A stretch of DNA of 64,000 nt from Bigelowiella natans CCMP2755 (GCA_000320545.1 ADNK01003482.1:62001-126000); one strand, 5' to 3'; numbered from the stretch's first letter, positions 1-12,739 are shown. Numbers and translations are program-made. The notes: a model not told the origin generated them from the letters alone.

Positions 1-700
1 GTCGACGAAGTGTGCAAATGAAGCTGCAAGCAATGAAATGCAGAAACATTGAAACATTGATCACAATTTGACGTTCAACACCATCACGATGCACAGACAA
101 GCACCAGAAGTAGCATGCTGCGCTGCGGCTAGCTGGTGACGTGAAGGTGCGCCTCTGGCAACAAGGCGAAGTGAAACTAGCCACGAAGATGCGAGGTCTC
201 AAAAAACTGGCCAAAAGCAGGCGAATAAATCAATTGACCGCCAAACAAAGAATGGGAAGAAGTGGAAAATGAACACACGATCGAAGGTGAAAGAGCGGCC
301 CAAAACAATGATTGAACGACGAATGATGATGAGCGAAGCGAGGGATTTCCAGTGGTGCAGCCAGAGGAGTGCTGACTCACCTTGAACATAGCCACCCGAG
401 TGAATGAATGAAGTGATTCCAATGGTGCAGTTCTGGAGTTGAAAGGATCATCATGACTCCTCGCTGCGTTTCAGGAAGCAGGCTCCTCAAATTTTTGGTG
501 CTTGAATTGGCATCACCCAGGCATGCATTCCCCGGGATTCGGCAGCCATTTTCCATGAATAAATCTTGTCGCTGTGATGAAATCCAATTGATTTCTGTGC
601 TTCCTTTCCATACCTAAAAACCCACGTCGAACGACATCATCACTTGTACTCTTACCATGGGGGCGGGTATGCGAATAATAAGTGATTGCATTCGGTTTAC
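1..700. other. No recognisable gene; possible worn LINE tail
   Basis: I see no exon set that joins up here. On the minus strand around 395-440 the wording resembles the 3' tail of the LINE family found elsewhere in the window (a 'gtgaatgaatgaagtgatt' type stretch next to a weak 'caatgg' block), but the match is poor. The rest looks like mixed-complexity intergenic DNA. Confidence 0.3.
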
Positions 701-795
701 GCTCCAATGAACGTTCATATTTGATTTCCTATCTCATTTTGGGATTATTTTCTAATCATCTCGACAGAGCGCCAAAATATCTTAGCAACACGCGA

Positions 796-821
796 ACACA
801 CACACACACACACACACACAC
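796..821. repeat. (CA)n microsatellite
   Basis: Perfect CA dinucleotide run of about 25 bp, upstream of the first recognisable exon of the GTPase-like gene. Confidence 0.95.
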
Positions 822-1011
822 CAACATATGTGTGTACATGATATGTCTTCTAAAATCTTGCTTGAATTTCTTGCACGTTGTTCTATTCAATATGGCCTTA
901 GTTTGCTCTCCGATTTCTGCCGACTGCACAGTGTAATTGAAGCCGCTATCCTCATCAGCATAAAAAGAAGCATTCCTTTCCGAATTGTAAACTTTTATTG
1001 AAATTCTACAG

Positions 1012-1994
1012 CTTTGCGAGGAGGTTGCTGCCTTCAATATTCCATATAAAGCCAGAAAAGACAGTATTTTTGGCTGGACGCCAAGGGGTATACAATTCTC
1101 CGCACCTTATAGAACATCTACAACGAAATATCTTATCTCAGGCTGGAAAGACATCTCTTCTATACAACATTCACATGTACAGACCAATGGGACATAGCAA
1201 ATTACCAGCAACTGAAGGATTTAATTATGAGGTTAGTGTTCAAACAAATTTAACCTATAATAAAATGGTTTATTTACTTATTTTGTATCAATCTCAGGTC
1301 GTAACCTTCAGTCAATATGTCTACTATCAATTTATCGATCCTTCAGGAAATTACACAATGAGGGGGCTGTATCCAATATTTTGGCGAAATATGAAGTTTG
1401 ATTTTGTTGTGTGAGTACCATTTATGCCATTGCAGTAGTGCATCGTAAGATCGTATAATGTATTTCGAATCTACAGATATGTGATTGATATGACCGAATA
1501 TCTAAAATGCCGTTCTGAGCTTGAGAGATATGAATTCCTAAGACAAGGTATTATGGCTGCTCAAACTCATAACTAGCATACAACACATGTATTCATTTTT
1601 TCAAACATTAGATCGTGAGCAGCTTTCCACAATATTAAGCGACCTGAGCCTGCACGCTGTCCAAGAGCGATACAAAAATGTAATCGTCTTCATGAACTTC
1701 AAAAATGAGGAGCACAATACGATTCGAAGCATTGCAAAGGCGTACCTCATCGACGATATTCAGCTTGAACAGCAGGGATCAAAACAGACAGATGAAGGTT
1801 CATCGAAGGCAGTAGACCGAAAACGGCCTTTCCTCCCACCTGAAAATTTTGTAGACAAACCTGAGGATGTCTTACGCTTGCTTATATCCGAAGATGTGGA
1901 TTGGGTAAAAGGTTGTGGATTCTTTACAACAGAGGATGGATTTCAAGGAAGATTCTTTCCAAATCAATTCGATGCAGCAAGTGCGACAATTTGA
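1012..1994 (+). CDS. Divergent ARF/SRP-receptor-beta-like small GTPase (5' exon not resolved)
   Basis: Five exons join cleanly: 1012-1087, 1142-1231, 1298-1410, 1477-1547 and 1612-1994 (stop). Removing the 54-bp intron at 1088-1141 creates a P-loop, AGRQGAGKTSLL, which is absent before splicing and so supports the model. The ARF-family order follows: a switch-I-like 'ATEGFNYE', a switch-II position reading 'FIDPSGNYTMRG' instead of DxxGQ, 'YVIDMTE', and 'VIVFMNFKNEE' where NKxD should be. A low-complexity insert of about 45 residues precedes the last strand, as in SRP receptor beta, which anchors SRP-alpha at the ER. The loss of the switch-II glycine pattern and of NKxD suggests weak or altered nucleotide binding. 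The start codon lies upstream and was not located. SRPRB or a divergent ARL are both possible. Confidence 0.6.
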
Positions 1995-1999
1995 GCTTC

Positions 2000-2960
2000 A
2001 GAGGGACACTGTACGTCGTCATTGTGCACCAATAGAGGGGCATTACGGACCTCGCCCTTTGAGTTGGTGCAGCATTGCATTGTTCATCGATTGCTAGGAT
2101 TCGATGCGATGGAGGTGCGCAAACGCGTGCAACAATAGCAGTCTGGTAACCACTCAAGACTGCTCACACACATGGTTGGTTTCCTGAAGGCACCATGCGG
2201 TATGCAATGCGTTCCTTTTCATGCAAAGTAGTTCTTGTAAGCTAGGCGTATGATGTGCAATGAGTGTACGTCCCAGCGGATAGATGTGATGCCTAACTGC
2301 TAGCTTGCAAACATGCAGCAAACTAGCAATTGTGCATGCTCATTGCAGCATTGCAACTTGGCTTGCAAGATGCAGACTAGCAAGCTCCATCTTTGGCATG
2401 GCATACAACAATAGCTAGCTGCACGTACGCGCTAGCGCGCACTCACTACTTCATTCAAATAAATCGAGAAATGCAATGCATCTATTTGTGGCATACGTGA
2501 TCTTGCAGAACTGTTGAACTGTTGCGATGGTGCGTCTACACATGATTCTGCGCTGCCTGCATCATCATTTGCCTGTTGTTGGAGGAATACAGCCCTCTTA
2601 GTGATCAGCGCGTTCTATAGCCTTTGTGTGATGGGCGCACATAGCATGTTGATCTAGTTCGAAAACATACAACGTACATTTAGTAGCTGCTATGAACTGT
2701 GCTCTAGTACTAAGTTGGTGACATGCACGCCTTTCTGTCACCCCAAATACAAGCTTGTTTTTTCTACATGTTAAACTCAGATATATTGGAAACAACATTA
2801 TCGGTTCGAATCCATTTGTTTTTGGTATCATGGTTATGATTCTTTGCTTTAATCCTAATTTGCGGCATCGCGCTTGTAACGGAATTAAGCAACTCCTTTT
2901 TGCATACCTCTAACCAATTTAACTCTTTGTTTTACCCCCAACATCTGAAACTTCCGCAAC
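2000..2960. other. Gene-free island rich in TGCA/CATG/CTAG words
   Basis: No supported exons. From about 2100 to 2560 the sequence is crowded with palindromic four-base words (gcatgc, tgcatg, ctagc), a texture that recurs in seven other intergenic stretches of this window. From 2600 to 2960 it returns to ordinary AT-rich sequence leading to the 3' end of the SEC14-like gene. Confidence 0.5.
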
Positions 2961-3182
2961 CTGATGTATAAAATCAAAGCAAACTTGACCTTTCCGAGCA
3001 GGTTATCTTTTCTTTAACATCAAGAATGAAGATTGTTGAACTACCGAAGCCACAAACTTGATGGTCTTGGAAGTAAAGAGAGAGTAACTATTGTCCCAAG
3101 TTAGCGTTACTTTGCAGGGTCCCTTTGAGGTGTAAGAACCCTAACCAGAACGAAAAACAATGATTAATTAAATAATGGCATC

Positions 3183-6030
3183 TCACACTGGTTGATAAAC
3201 ATCATCACTATCATCTTTGACCTGGTCTGTAATCAGCTTTTCATACTTGCGCACTTCGAGCTCTGTTTTGTCACCTTCCTTCTCTTCGACCTTGACAGAA
3301 AACCCAACATCGTAGTCGCCCTCAGAGATGAAGTACCACCCAAATCTTCCTGCCCCATTTTCAGCTTCAATGCAGATTTCCATCTTGTCGCCAGCCCTAT
3401 CATTATCATCATCATCGTCGTCATATTTTTATGCATCATCACATGTATATTTATGATATAGTTGTCCCGAAGCTACTACTCCAGCAGCAGCAGTAGCAGC
3501 AACAATGGGGGGGGGGGGGGGGGGGGGTACGACAGCAAGCACGGGGGGAGGACGGAGAAGAGGAAGAGAATGATGCCACATACGCAATATTGGTCTCCTC
3601 CAGCTCTTCTCCTTCATATGAATCAGCCTAATGATAATGTTAGAGTACAATTAAATAGGGAGGAAAAGAGAATGCAGATGACGATTCTTTTTGGTCAAAA
3701 AGAGAGGGGAAACGAGGTCAAACTACTACTTTTCTCATTTTTATGTACTGGCTGCATCACTCACTCACCGAGGAACTTTTGAGGTCCGAAGTGTCAAGAA
3801 TTGGGATATCTGCAGCATCCCCACCATACCTGGTCAAGGAGGAAGAGCAAGCAAGGCCCCAATTGTCATGATGATGAGTTGGGACAACAACAAAATCATG
3901 TTTTTTCAACCAAGATCGCTATGTTCAAAGAATCTTTGGTTTCTATTACTGTGGACGGTCTATTATGCTCCTCTATACACCTACATCTTCGGTAAGCTTT
4001 CCTTCGGAATGTACTGTGCAAGCTCCGTTTTTGCATCTCCAACGAGTTCAATATGGTCACTCACAAATGCCGGGAGATACGGCTTGATAAGCTGCCAGAA
4101 CATGGGAAACACCCAACCCGCGTTTAGGACATACACCTTCCCCATGAAGTTTGGGTAATACCTGCGATAAGGATCGTAGTGATGCAATATATTCTAGCAA
4201 TTCTGTACACTAGCTCAAGAAGAGAACATCATGAGATAAGGGAGAGAGGCTCCTTGCCACCACCCACTGCCATAATTCAAGAAAAAGGAAGTGCTGGTCG
4301 TAGAGAATGTTTTGTAAAGTAGTGTATTGTGTTATTGTCGCTGCTGCTACTGTTACTACTTGTCATCACACGCGAGGGTCCCTACGAGGTAAGGAAAGCC
4401 CACGCGCTGCTGTAAACTAAATCCCTCAAGATCCATCACCATTACGAACTAATCATAGTGTTTGACGATGATGTGAGTAGGGGCAATATTGACGCAATAT
4501 CGTCGTTGAAGCTATGGCGTAAATATGTGGGGATACAATGGTTACATTGATTGATATTTGATACTCATGAAGTGTGACTACTCAATACAGTCTTACTTGC
4601 GTGACAGGTTTCTTCATATCTTGGGACGATTTCTCAGCCCTTGCCTGACATCGATACATATTTATACACACATGCACGCACGTACATACGAAGTCATGTA
4701 TTTACTACTATCATTCAGAAAACAGGGGAAAGTTCAATATTGAAGAAGTTGTAGTGGAACTAGAAGCACGTAGTACCATCATTTGCTGGATACCCCAAAC
4801 GTGGCATCTTTCAAATTCCTCCTTAGTAATATTTGCATGAAGCAGATCACAACGGATTTTGCCAGTGCGCTCGTAGTAAATCGGACGCCCTTCTTTGTCG
4901 CAGCCTAATTACGATAATAAGGAATACCTTCTTCTCATTTCCTACTCAGCAAAGTGCGCGGCACTGTACGGTACCATGTGTGCAACTGAACGGGATGCAC
5001 TTGTTCATGACGGTTTGCTTCTTCGGTTCATTCTCCTACATTTATCAAACATTTTTTTAATTTTCATAGAGAATTCTCAGGATAGTAATCTTTGTACTTA
5101 CCATCGTCAATTCTCCGACTTTGTTCTCTTCGAACCATTTCTAGAACATCGAGCAAATCATATGTTATCGGATTAACGTGATGGAAACGTGTACGATTCC
5201 ATGTTCTTCCTTTCGAATTGTGTATTTTCACTCCTTCGTTTTTGTTGGATTTATGAATTGTGAGCCAGCACGTGAGCGTATAAGAAAGAGAGAGGTGGGT
5301 GAGGGGGTATGGCGCTTATATCTTCCATTTTCGTGTGTTCCACCAGAAAGACAGTAAGCTTTTCGAAGGCGGCAGTCGCATCATACGCCCTGAAATATTG
5401 GCGAGGCTAAGATCGATAATCTTGGAAAATATAAGAGTTGTGTGAACGCACTTGTTTTCCAAGAACCGAAGGAGGAAAATATCTGGGACATCCTCGTATC
5501 CTGAACGGCAAAGCAATAATGAATGCGCCGTCCAATTGTTTCACACATTGATTTTGAAGAAATTTAAAAATATAGATTCATCGGCTATACATTTAGAAGT
5601 AAGATTAAGCGGAATATGATTATCTTGTCAAGGTTCAAGAATATTTTGTCATCTCTTTGTCACCATGCTACAACCCACATTTACAAATTATACGACTGCT
5701 GATCACATTCAATGCATTCGAGTGCAACGATCTTCCATGACGAAAAAAGGAACAATCTAAACGATCTGAATAAAGAATCCTCTTGGAAAGTGGAGTATCT
5801 TGAGGAAGGGAGACTACCAGCCTTGCCGACGGCTGCCCGCAAACTCTCAACAGCCTTCATTCGAATTACATAAAACAAGTTATGCCATTTTAAAAAAAAA
5901 CAAGATGAAATAAATAGATAGAATTAAAATTTAAACTGACTACCTTCTTCTCATCATCGCCGAGGGATTCAATCTTTAACTTGGAGGCATTCTTCATCTG
6001 GTGGGCGGACGTGCCCCATTTCGACGCCAT
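3183..6030 (-). CDS. SEC14-like CRAL-TRIO lipid-transfer protein with C-terminal GOLD domain
   Basis: Start ATG at 6030 (MASKWGTSAHQMKN). Exons then read AVESLRAAVGKA, GYEDVPDIFLLRFLENK and AYDATAAFEKLTVFL (CRAL-TRIO N-domain), WFEENKVGELTM, GCDKEGRPIYYERTGKI, ARAEKSSQDMKKPVTQ, FVMVMDLEGFSL, YYPNFMGKVYVLNAGWVF (lipid-binding core) and MYGGDAADIPILDTSDL. The last exon, ending at 3183, reads MEICIEAENGAGRFGWYFIS and continues as a GOLD beta-sandwich with the expected 'DVGFSV'. Most introns are short; one (5817-5501) is about 315 bp. SEC14-GOLD proteins bind phosphoinositides or other lipids and act at Golgi/endosome membranes. The exon carrying a poly-C/poly-Pro stretch at about 3500-3640 is uncertain. 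The family is secure; some exon edges are not. Confidence 0.85.
3507..3527. repeat. Poly-G tract of 21 bases
   Basis: Uninterrupted run of 21 G on the plus strand (C on the coding strand of the SEC14-like gene), beside GCA/GTA trinucleotide repeats. It lies either in an intron just upstream of the GOLD exon or in a poly-proline-coding exon; I cannot decide which. Confidence 0.9.
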
Positions 6031-6592
6031 CGTGCAAATTCAGATTTGTACGACGCGTAGCTCAGAATAATTTTACTACGACAACACAATCTTCATGTCT
6101 TTTTAGAGTGATGAAAGGTAATACGATCCAGCTCCATGAAGGTAGTAAGAGGCGATCGACTTCAAGTTACGAGTTATCTCTCTAAATTCTTTGACGGAGG
6201 TACAAAACTTAGACCATAAAAGAGAACCTCTAAAAAAAGAAAATAAATAATTTTGACTAATATAAAGCGTATTGGAGCTCCCACGAAGAGAAAATTCCCG
6301 AACTAATATTTCTCCAATATAAATATTTCAGCGGTGTTCAATCTTTAATTAAATTTTGACGACCACTAAAAGACCTTGTCGTTTAACGATTTTCTCCACA
6401 TATATTTGTGTTAAGTGCCATATTTTGGCGGGTGACCGTTGTGGCCTTTGGTTCGATGAGGCGATGATGTAGTCGATTTATGTACGAAGACATCATTACT
6501 GGGACGTCGTTGTTCAGATTTCATCGCTCACAACCTGAAAAGACAACAGCAACAGTCGCCCCCCCCATCCTCATCGTCGGTACAACCACAGG
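6031..6592. promoter_or_regulatory. Divergent intergenic region between SEC14-like and NUF2 genes
   Basis: The 562 bp between the two divergent start codons must hold both 5' regions. It is AT-rich with several tracts of A/T but no element I can name with confidence. A C-run lies at about 6560, close to the NUF2 start. Confidence 0.4.
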
Positions 6593-8608
6593 ATGAAAAC
6601 GACTTTCCCAATCTTAAAGATCCGCGAGATCGTAAAATGTCTCCGGGAGCTTCACATCTCCTTGTCAACTGAGGAAATCAAGAAACCTACCAGGAAGAAG
6701 ATGATGGAGGTACACGTAAAACTTATCAACTGATATGATTAAGAGAGACAATGCTCGAATGGTGTCACAGACATTTATCATTGTTTCTAAGTTGAGAGAA
6801 AATTAAATGCTACATGGACTGTCACATCAGGTTTATGAAAAGTTCCTGCATCATATGATGGGTGTCTCCAAAGAAGAGCTTCGACAACCCGCTTTTGATT
6901 CTATGGACTGCTTTGAGTATCCAGAGTTACATGAGGATTCTGTTGGAGAGTTCTCGACCAGTTATTTCTTGTAAGTTATTCATTTACTAACTGAAACTTA
7001 CTATACATAAAACGCGATTCTCTTGGAAGGCTTCGCCTTTTCCATGCAGTAGGCCTCACCAGAGCAAGCATGCGAGATTTCATGTTCCCAAAGTCAAAAC
7101 GAACCATCAAGACTCTGAGCGCTCTCATTAACTTCGCCAAGTTTCGAGAAGAAAAGTTACCTCTGTACACAAAATTCTGCACAGATACGGTAAAACCTTA
7201 CGATTTTGATAGAAATACATGAGATGATAGAATCTACACCAAATACAGGAAGAACTTCAGAACCTTCTCGAAAAAGTAGCCATTGAAAACGACTCCTTCA
7301 AAGCAAATCTTGCCCAACTAAAGTATGTCACAAAAGTTTCCGTTAACATAATCCAAATTGAGTTTACTTGGTGTTAGGGAGCAACGAGAGCAAGATGCCC
7401 CTCAAATTGAGAAGTTAAGCCAGGAGACAGAAGAGCTTGCTGGCAAAATTGAAAAACTCAACGAACTGCACGCATCTTTGAGAACTGATATCCGAAGTAG
7501 GAAGACAGCTCTTAAAGATACAGAGGATAGGATATCAACGAGGTAACGAATGAGTCCATTATATTTCCCGAATCGAAGTAATACGATTTCAACCGTTTTC
7601 CCACAAAGCAAATTCGAGATTCTAAATGTGAAAGAGGAGAATAATGATCTGAAAGAGCAGTTGGTGCAATCTCCAGAGCGAGTAAAAAAGGTTGTGATGT
7701 ATCATCTAAGAATACTATCAGATATTAAGCATTATTCTCCATATTCAGGTGCTCAAGGATCTGACAAAAACTATCAATGTAGAGAAAGGGGAACTGCAAG
7801 AGAGTGCAGAGAAGGCGAGAATTCTTCAGAATAAAGTTGCTCTTCTTCAAAAAGTGAAAAATGTCAGTAAGTTATCTAATTTTATTCTCCAATCTGTGCT
7901 CACGATTTGAATTGTATTCGAACAGAAATTGGCTAAAAGGATTGCTACGTTGAAAGAGTATGGAAAGATTATGAAAACAATTAAGGAACTTCAGCGAGAT
8001 ATTAAGGTTTTGACAACGGCCATCTTTCGATGTAAAATGTCATAAGGCTACCGTATTTTCAGGATGGAAGAAAAATCGTGGGCGAAAATAAGGAGCACGT
8101 GAAGAGCACAAACATTACTGTTGACCACATGAAAAGACAAATTAGCCAGTACCAGACAAAGCTCTTCGAGGTACGGTGTACGGAAATATTTAGATGCAGC
8201 GCTAATATTTATTGATATCGACCTTTTTGAAAAAATTTCCAGCTTCAAGAACAATTTGACGAGAAGAGACAAGCGGCAAACAAGCTGTTGAATGAGGCAA
8301 TGAAGAAAAAAATGGAGAGCATGCATATTGGAGCCCAGGAAAAGGCTAAAATCGAGCATAACACCATGGTGTATAAGACAAGGAAGCATGAGGTTAGTAG
8401 GAGTGGAAAATATAATGTGTACATATTAAAACTATACATATTTCTATACATTTTTTATTCATAATTACTTTTACAAATACTTCAGCTTGAATTGGCCAAG
8501 AAAACGCATTCTCAGAAAATGCAACACTGGAAGGATAATTATGCAGATCTTCTCAAAACAGTTAGAAGATATCATGATCACCTAAGGAACAAAATTACCG
8601 CGAATTGA
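6593..8608 (+). CDS. NUF2: Kinetochore protein NUF2 (NDC80 complex subunit)
   Basis: Start at 6593: MKTTFPILKIREIVKCLREL matches the family's N-terminal calponin-homology domain. Later exons give VYEKFLHHMMGVSKEELRQP, LLRLFHAVGLTRASMRDF and FMFPKSKRTIKTLSALINFA. After about residue 135 the protein becomes long coiled coil, including the family-typical 'LKEQLVQSPERVKK'. Exons: 6593-6709, 6831-6970, 7030-7189, from 7249, and about seven more; stop at 8608. Phases match at every join I checked. The product is roughly 440 residues, the usual length. NUF2 pairs with NDC80 and couples kinetochores to spindle microtubules. It diverges from the SEC14-like gene. Confidence 0.93.
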
Positions 8609-8739
8609 GATCGTTAGATCAGCAAATTTTAGTCATCATGTCTTAATAAGCTTGTTTAATTTCCTTATTTGTATTGCCCATCCATTTAATGGACTGTAAT
8701 GTACACAAGCAATGTTCCAGATAAACACGGATAAGATTA

Positions 8740-9550
8740 TTAGCACCCATCACATCAGCACCGCGCATCGCCGCCATCCCCATACGATGCAATGTCACCC
8801 CTGCTTGGTTCGGTGTGTAGGCAATCGTTACCTCATCGCATCATCGATGAGCTGCTGCACACACAACAAAACAAGATACCATGCAGCCTAGCAGCGCAGA
8901 TATATCCGCTGTCACCCTGCTGCAATGGTCAGAGCATGCAGCTCATTTCCAGATTTCTAGATTTGTTGTGCACACGTTGCTGTTGTGTGTTGTGTGTGCT
9001 AGCTCTAGAGCTTGCTAAAAATGCATCACGATGTGGTCTCTAGCTAGGTCTCATGAATGTCCGGCATTCTCTATATTGTATTCTAGCATTCTAGCATTCT
9101 ATAGCTAGCATCATTTGTGCATCATCAATTTGGTCACAAGCACCATTTAGCAGCCATGTCGACCTAGCTGTCTAGCTGTGGCTAGCTAGCTAGCTAGCTA
9201 GCTAGCCGTCACGTAGAAGAAGGCAGTGATGTGCTAGCTAGCTAGGACTACGGCTCACATCTAGTCATGTCCAGCTAGCCAGATCTAGCAGAGATGTGCA
9301 TGGCCATATAATGCAGCAGGTCGCACATCTAGCTAGCTCGTAGCTATCCATGGCTAGGTGGCATGCATGGTCAAACCACAGCGCAGCATTCAGAAATTGA
9401 CTGTGCCATGCTAGCATGTGATGTGCAATGACATTGGCCATGCTTGCAAGCAGAGCTAGCAGAGACTAGCAGAGGCAGAGCAGTTGCTACGAGCATTTAA
9501 ATTTTGCTCAGAATCGAACGACATCGGTACGTCGGAATTTACAGGAATTT
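8740..9550. other. Gene-free island dense in CTAG/TGCA/CATG words
   Basis: No supported exon. The region contains a (CTAG)n run and dozens of ctagc, gcatg and tgcat words. It separates the 3' end of NUF2 from the 3' end of the DHHC gene. Confidence 0.6.
9181..9206. repeat. (CTAG)n self-complementary tetranucleotide repeat
   Basis: Perfect GCTA/CTAG tandem run of about 26 bp; every unit is its own reverse complement, so the run can fold into hairpins. It sits in the middle of the CTAG-rich island. Confidence 0.95.
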
Positions 9551-9832
9551 AGCCATGGCAAAGGAGAAGCTTAGTATATATAATCCTCATGTTACACGCG
9601 CAAAACTGGAATGTTACGACTAGACATCATGCTCAACACCAAGTTTTCCTAATTCAATTGCTGAATTGCTTTGGACCTTTTTGTCTTCGAAGTTAACAAT
9701 GTTGGCTTTAATCGAGACGTCACTGATGTGATGGAGAAAATGAAAATAGTAGAATGTAAAAATTATGTACGGTTTTTGAGATTGCGCATCATCAACTTGT
9801 AGAATGTGGTCGATAATCCATATCTAGATATA

Positions 9833-12436
9833 CTACCTGCCCTCTTCTTTCTCTATTTCATTTTTTTTCTGTATCTCTTTCTCCCTTTCTTCCCCCGGCA
9901 GTGTGTAGCCGTAGAGCGTCTCCCAGTCTCTCCAGCATGGCTTCGAAGGCCATAACCACTCCGAACAATATTCAGCGTCGCCCATCACCTTAAGGCAACA
10001 ATGATTGCAGGCCGTCAGTCTATCATTAGGAGGCATTTCAATACACACACCTCCGCCAAGTTCTGGAAGAAAGGATTTGCCTTCCTGAATGTTTTCTTCT
10101 GCAAGCGATCGATCTTTGTCTACCGAGGGGAGGGGTAGCATAGATATGTAAGACTCGAACAGGAGAAATTGAGGATGGTGATAATGAGGAGGAAAAGGAG
10201 GGGGGATCATCAACAAAACCTTTACCTGATCTGATACTATGGAACCCACTTGGTCACACAGCATGCAGATTGTGAATAGACCGAACATTAGAGCTTCAAA
10301 AGTCTAAAAGACGATAAATTAAGATGATGCTCCGGGAGGGATGAGCAAAGGTGAGCGTTAAAAACAAAAATGGTTGGTAGCAGCAACATGCACTCTCAAG
10401 TACAGGTTGAAATAAAGCAGCTTCGATACTAGCAAACAGCAGATATGTGTATTGCAATATAAATGATGGTGTGGATGGTCTATAATTACCAGCAGGGCAT
10501 AGAGAATGGTGACATGTGGACTCTGGGTGGTAAGTTTGCAAACCTGAGGGAATTAACGACATGTCAAGACGCATTGCCCCAGTCTGCTCTACTAGATGAG
10601 CGAGAGAAGCAACTTCAAATTCGGATTACCATCAATTCATTACCTCGAGCATCTCTTGAGTTGCAAGTTCTGTATGACGTGGAGCCCGTGGCATCCCGGA
10701 TTTTGCCATAATCTTCAACGCCATTCTAACAAATAGCAGTAGTAATAGTAGTGCACTTTAGAGCAATCGAATGTGCGGATAGGCAACACCGCCCCACAAA
10801 CCTAAAAAATGATTTCATAAAGGATAGGATTTTGGAGTCGAGAGATCATTCGTCGTATAACCTTGACGAGCTCTGTCCGCATCGCACAAATAGAGTGAGG
10901 ACAAGTCCCAGAGAAAGCCAACAGCTATGACAAGTAGTATCACAGAGTGATTATGCGGAAATGAGGAGAATATTATATCACCATAAAGTAAGTTGTAAGA
11001 TGGAGTACTAGGAAATTGCTTACATTTAAAGATCAGTATCGTCGTCGTCGCGTCATCATCATCATCATCATTATATTCAACAGCCTCAATTGTTCAGATA
11101 ATCAATCTGAGAATGAAGGTGGCCATAGAGTGCTAAGTAGAGGATATACCTGAGCGAGATATAGAGCAGGAAAAGTAGAAACAGCTTTTGGTTGCCAAGA
11201 CCGACGCAGTTATTCACCCACGGACAATGGTGGTCCTGAGTGTTAAGAAAAAATACTACTATCAGATATAATCTTCTTATTAGAAGTCTGAAGATCCAGA
11301 CTATCATATCAAGTACTTGGATAGATTGGAGGATGTGGGATTTCAGAAAGGGCATAAGAAAGAGAAAATCTGTGAAAGAGAAAATCTGTAGAACAAAATT
11401 GCCACCCCTACCATTCTGACGACATTTCTCTGTATTTGGCGATCGAAATGCGCTCGTGGAGGCTTATAAACTCCCGTCCGCCGGCATTTGGGTAGTGGCT
11501 GATAATTATCATTACTCCATTATTTTACACCATGAAAGGCACTGCTAGATGGTTTTCGCATTTTAAAAGATTATTTAATATGGAATGCTAGAGGTAAACT
11601 CCAGAATTTGGGGTCTGATAATTGTTTCACGCAATCGACTCTTGCTGACCCTTCCTATGCGCTTAAACTTGTTGGAGTCTCTGGGTAGTGGTTCGGCCTT
11701 TCTTGGCACTGCACCTGTTTAGAGGATGGGTTCTCATTTTCAGTGAATTCTCGTATGCAAATATCAGAAGCAGCAACGCTTCATTTCTAACATGTCGAAG
11801 GAATAGCCAAAAAGACGTCACCAGCTTTTAAATATTGCTATACATGAAAACAGTAGTGGTAAAGCATTCTCTAGCTTTTTCGTTTTTAATGTAGAAGAAA
11901 GCCTGCATTCGCTAGTCAAATTCTCAACCCGACATGCTATACAAACCTGGATCTGTCGTCATTGTACGGTAGTGGCTCAAAGAGGCCATAAAGAGTAACA
12001 AGTTGTAAAACAGGAGCAAAAAAATTCCAATCGTGCTGAAGCCGAACATGGGAACAATGATGAGTCTATTCGTGATGTAACAAGCTCCATATATGAAGAA
12101 TTGCCTACGTAATCAAATTGAGAGGATGTGAGTAATAGTATCACAATTTCTTTTCACGGAATATTAGGTCATGATAAGATGCACATGCAGCCTCATTATC
12201 GCCTTCAACATCACCATCATCATCACGACCACCATACTATCATCATCACTATTGCCATCATCATCATCATCATTATCATCTCATTATCCTCCTCGTCAAT
12301 CTCTCTGGGTGCTGTATTTACGTACGTAACACTAGCGCATAGCATTCCACATGGACTCTTGTTCAGCCAGTAGGAAGATCCTTCGAAAGTTCCTGTACGT
12401 CTCCATATTTTGGGGGGGAGGCAATGAGAAAGCCAT
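9833..12436 (-). CDS. DHHC-type protein S-acyltransferase with degenerate zinc cysteines
   Basis: Proposed start at 12436 ([17 protein letters not shown]). The next exon gives two membrane helices ([20 protein letters not shown]) and '[11 protein letters not shown]'; further exons give [17 protein letters not shown], then [18 protein letters not shown], then [17 protein letters not shown] (exon 11235-11150). Helix 4 is [14 protein letters not shown], followed by the TTxE-like QTKIDRL and a tail '[12 protein letters not shown]' ending at 9833. The catalytic DHHC and NxxG are intact. In the cysteine-rich domain, however, second Cys is Thr and the HHCxxCxxC block reads HFDRQIQRN, so most zinc ligands are gone. 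Such loss is known in a few yeast DHHC enzymes. Exons between 11150 and 10290 are not fully phased. Likely Golgi/ER membrane. Confidence 0.85.
11038..11071. repeat. (GTC)n/(ATC)n trinucleotide run
   Basis: Short compound trinucleotide microsatellite inside an intron of the DHHC gene. Confidence 0.85.
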
Positions 12437-12690
12437 AGGAGGAGGTTGGGGAAGCAGGCAGCGACGGGACACGTGGCCAGAAGAGGCAGGTTCGGTGCCA
12501 TTCCTGCCTGCCTTTGCGAACTGCTTTCTAGATCAAATATTTACGATATTATCTCGATTATATTTAGGATTATTGTTTGTATTAGCAATCGGGTAGATCA
12601 AAAATACACAGCCGAACAAAATATCTCCCCCGTACTCTCATATATTTAGCAGTATTTCTAGAATTTCAAGTGATAAATTACCAGGATTAC

Positions 12691-12691
12691 C

Positions 12692-12728
<37 letters not shown>
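12691..12728. repeat. (ACA)n microsatellite
   Basis: About 38 bp of perfect CAA/ACA repeats upstream of the DHHC gene's proposed start. Confidence 0.95.
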
Positions 12729-12739
12729 GAGAAGAATCA

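Noticed and set aside
756-1037. Minus-strand frame with Val/Cys repeats opposite the GTPase gene
   Set aside because: The repeated residues are only the (CA)n run translated; the remainder is the antisense of the first GTPase exon.
3429-3782. Frames with poly-Gly or poly-Pro around 3.5 kb as separate genes
   Set aside because: They are translations of the 21-base G tract and nearby repeats within the SEC14-like gene.
10463-10711. Plus-strand 82-codon frame with protein-like wording
   Set aside because: It lies opposite exons and introns of the DHHC gene, has no splice partners and no family match; judged antisense.
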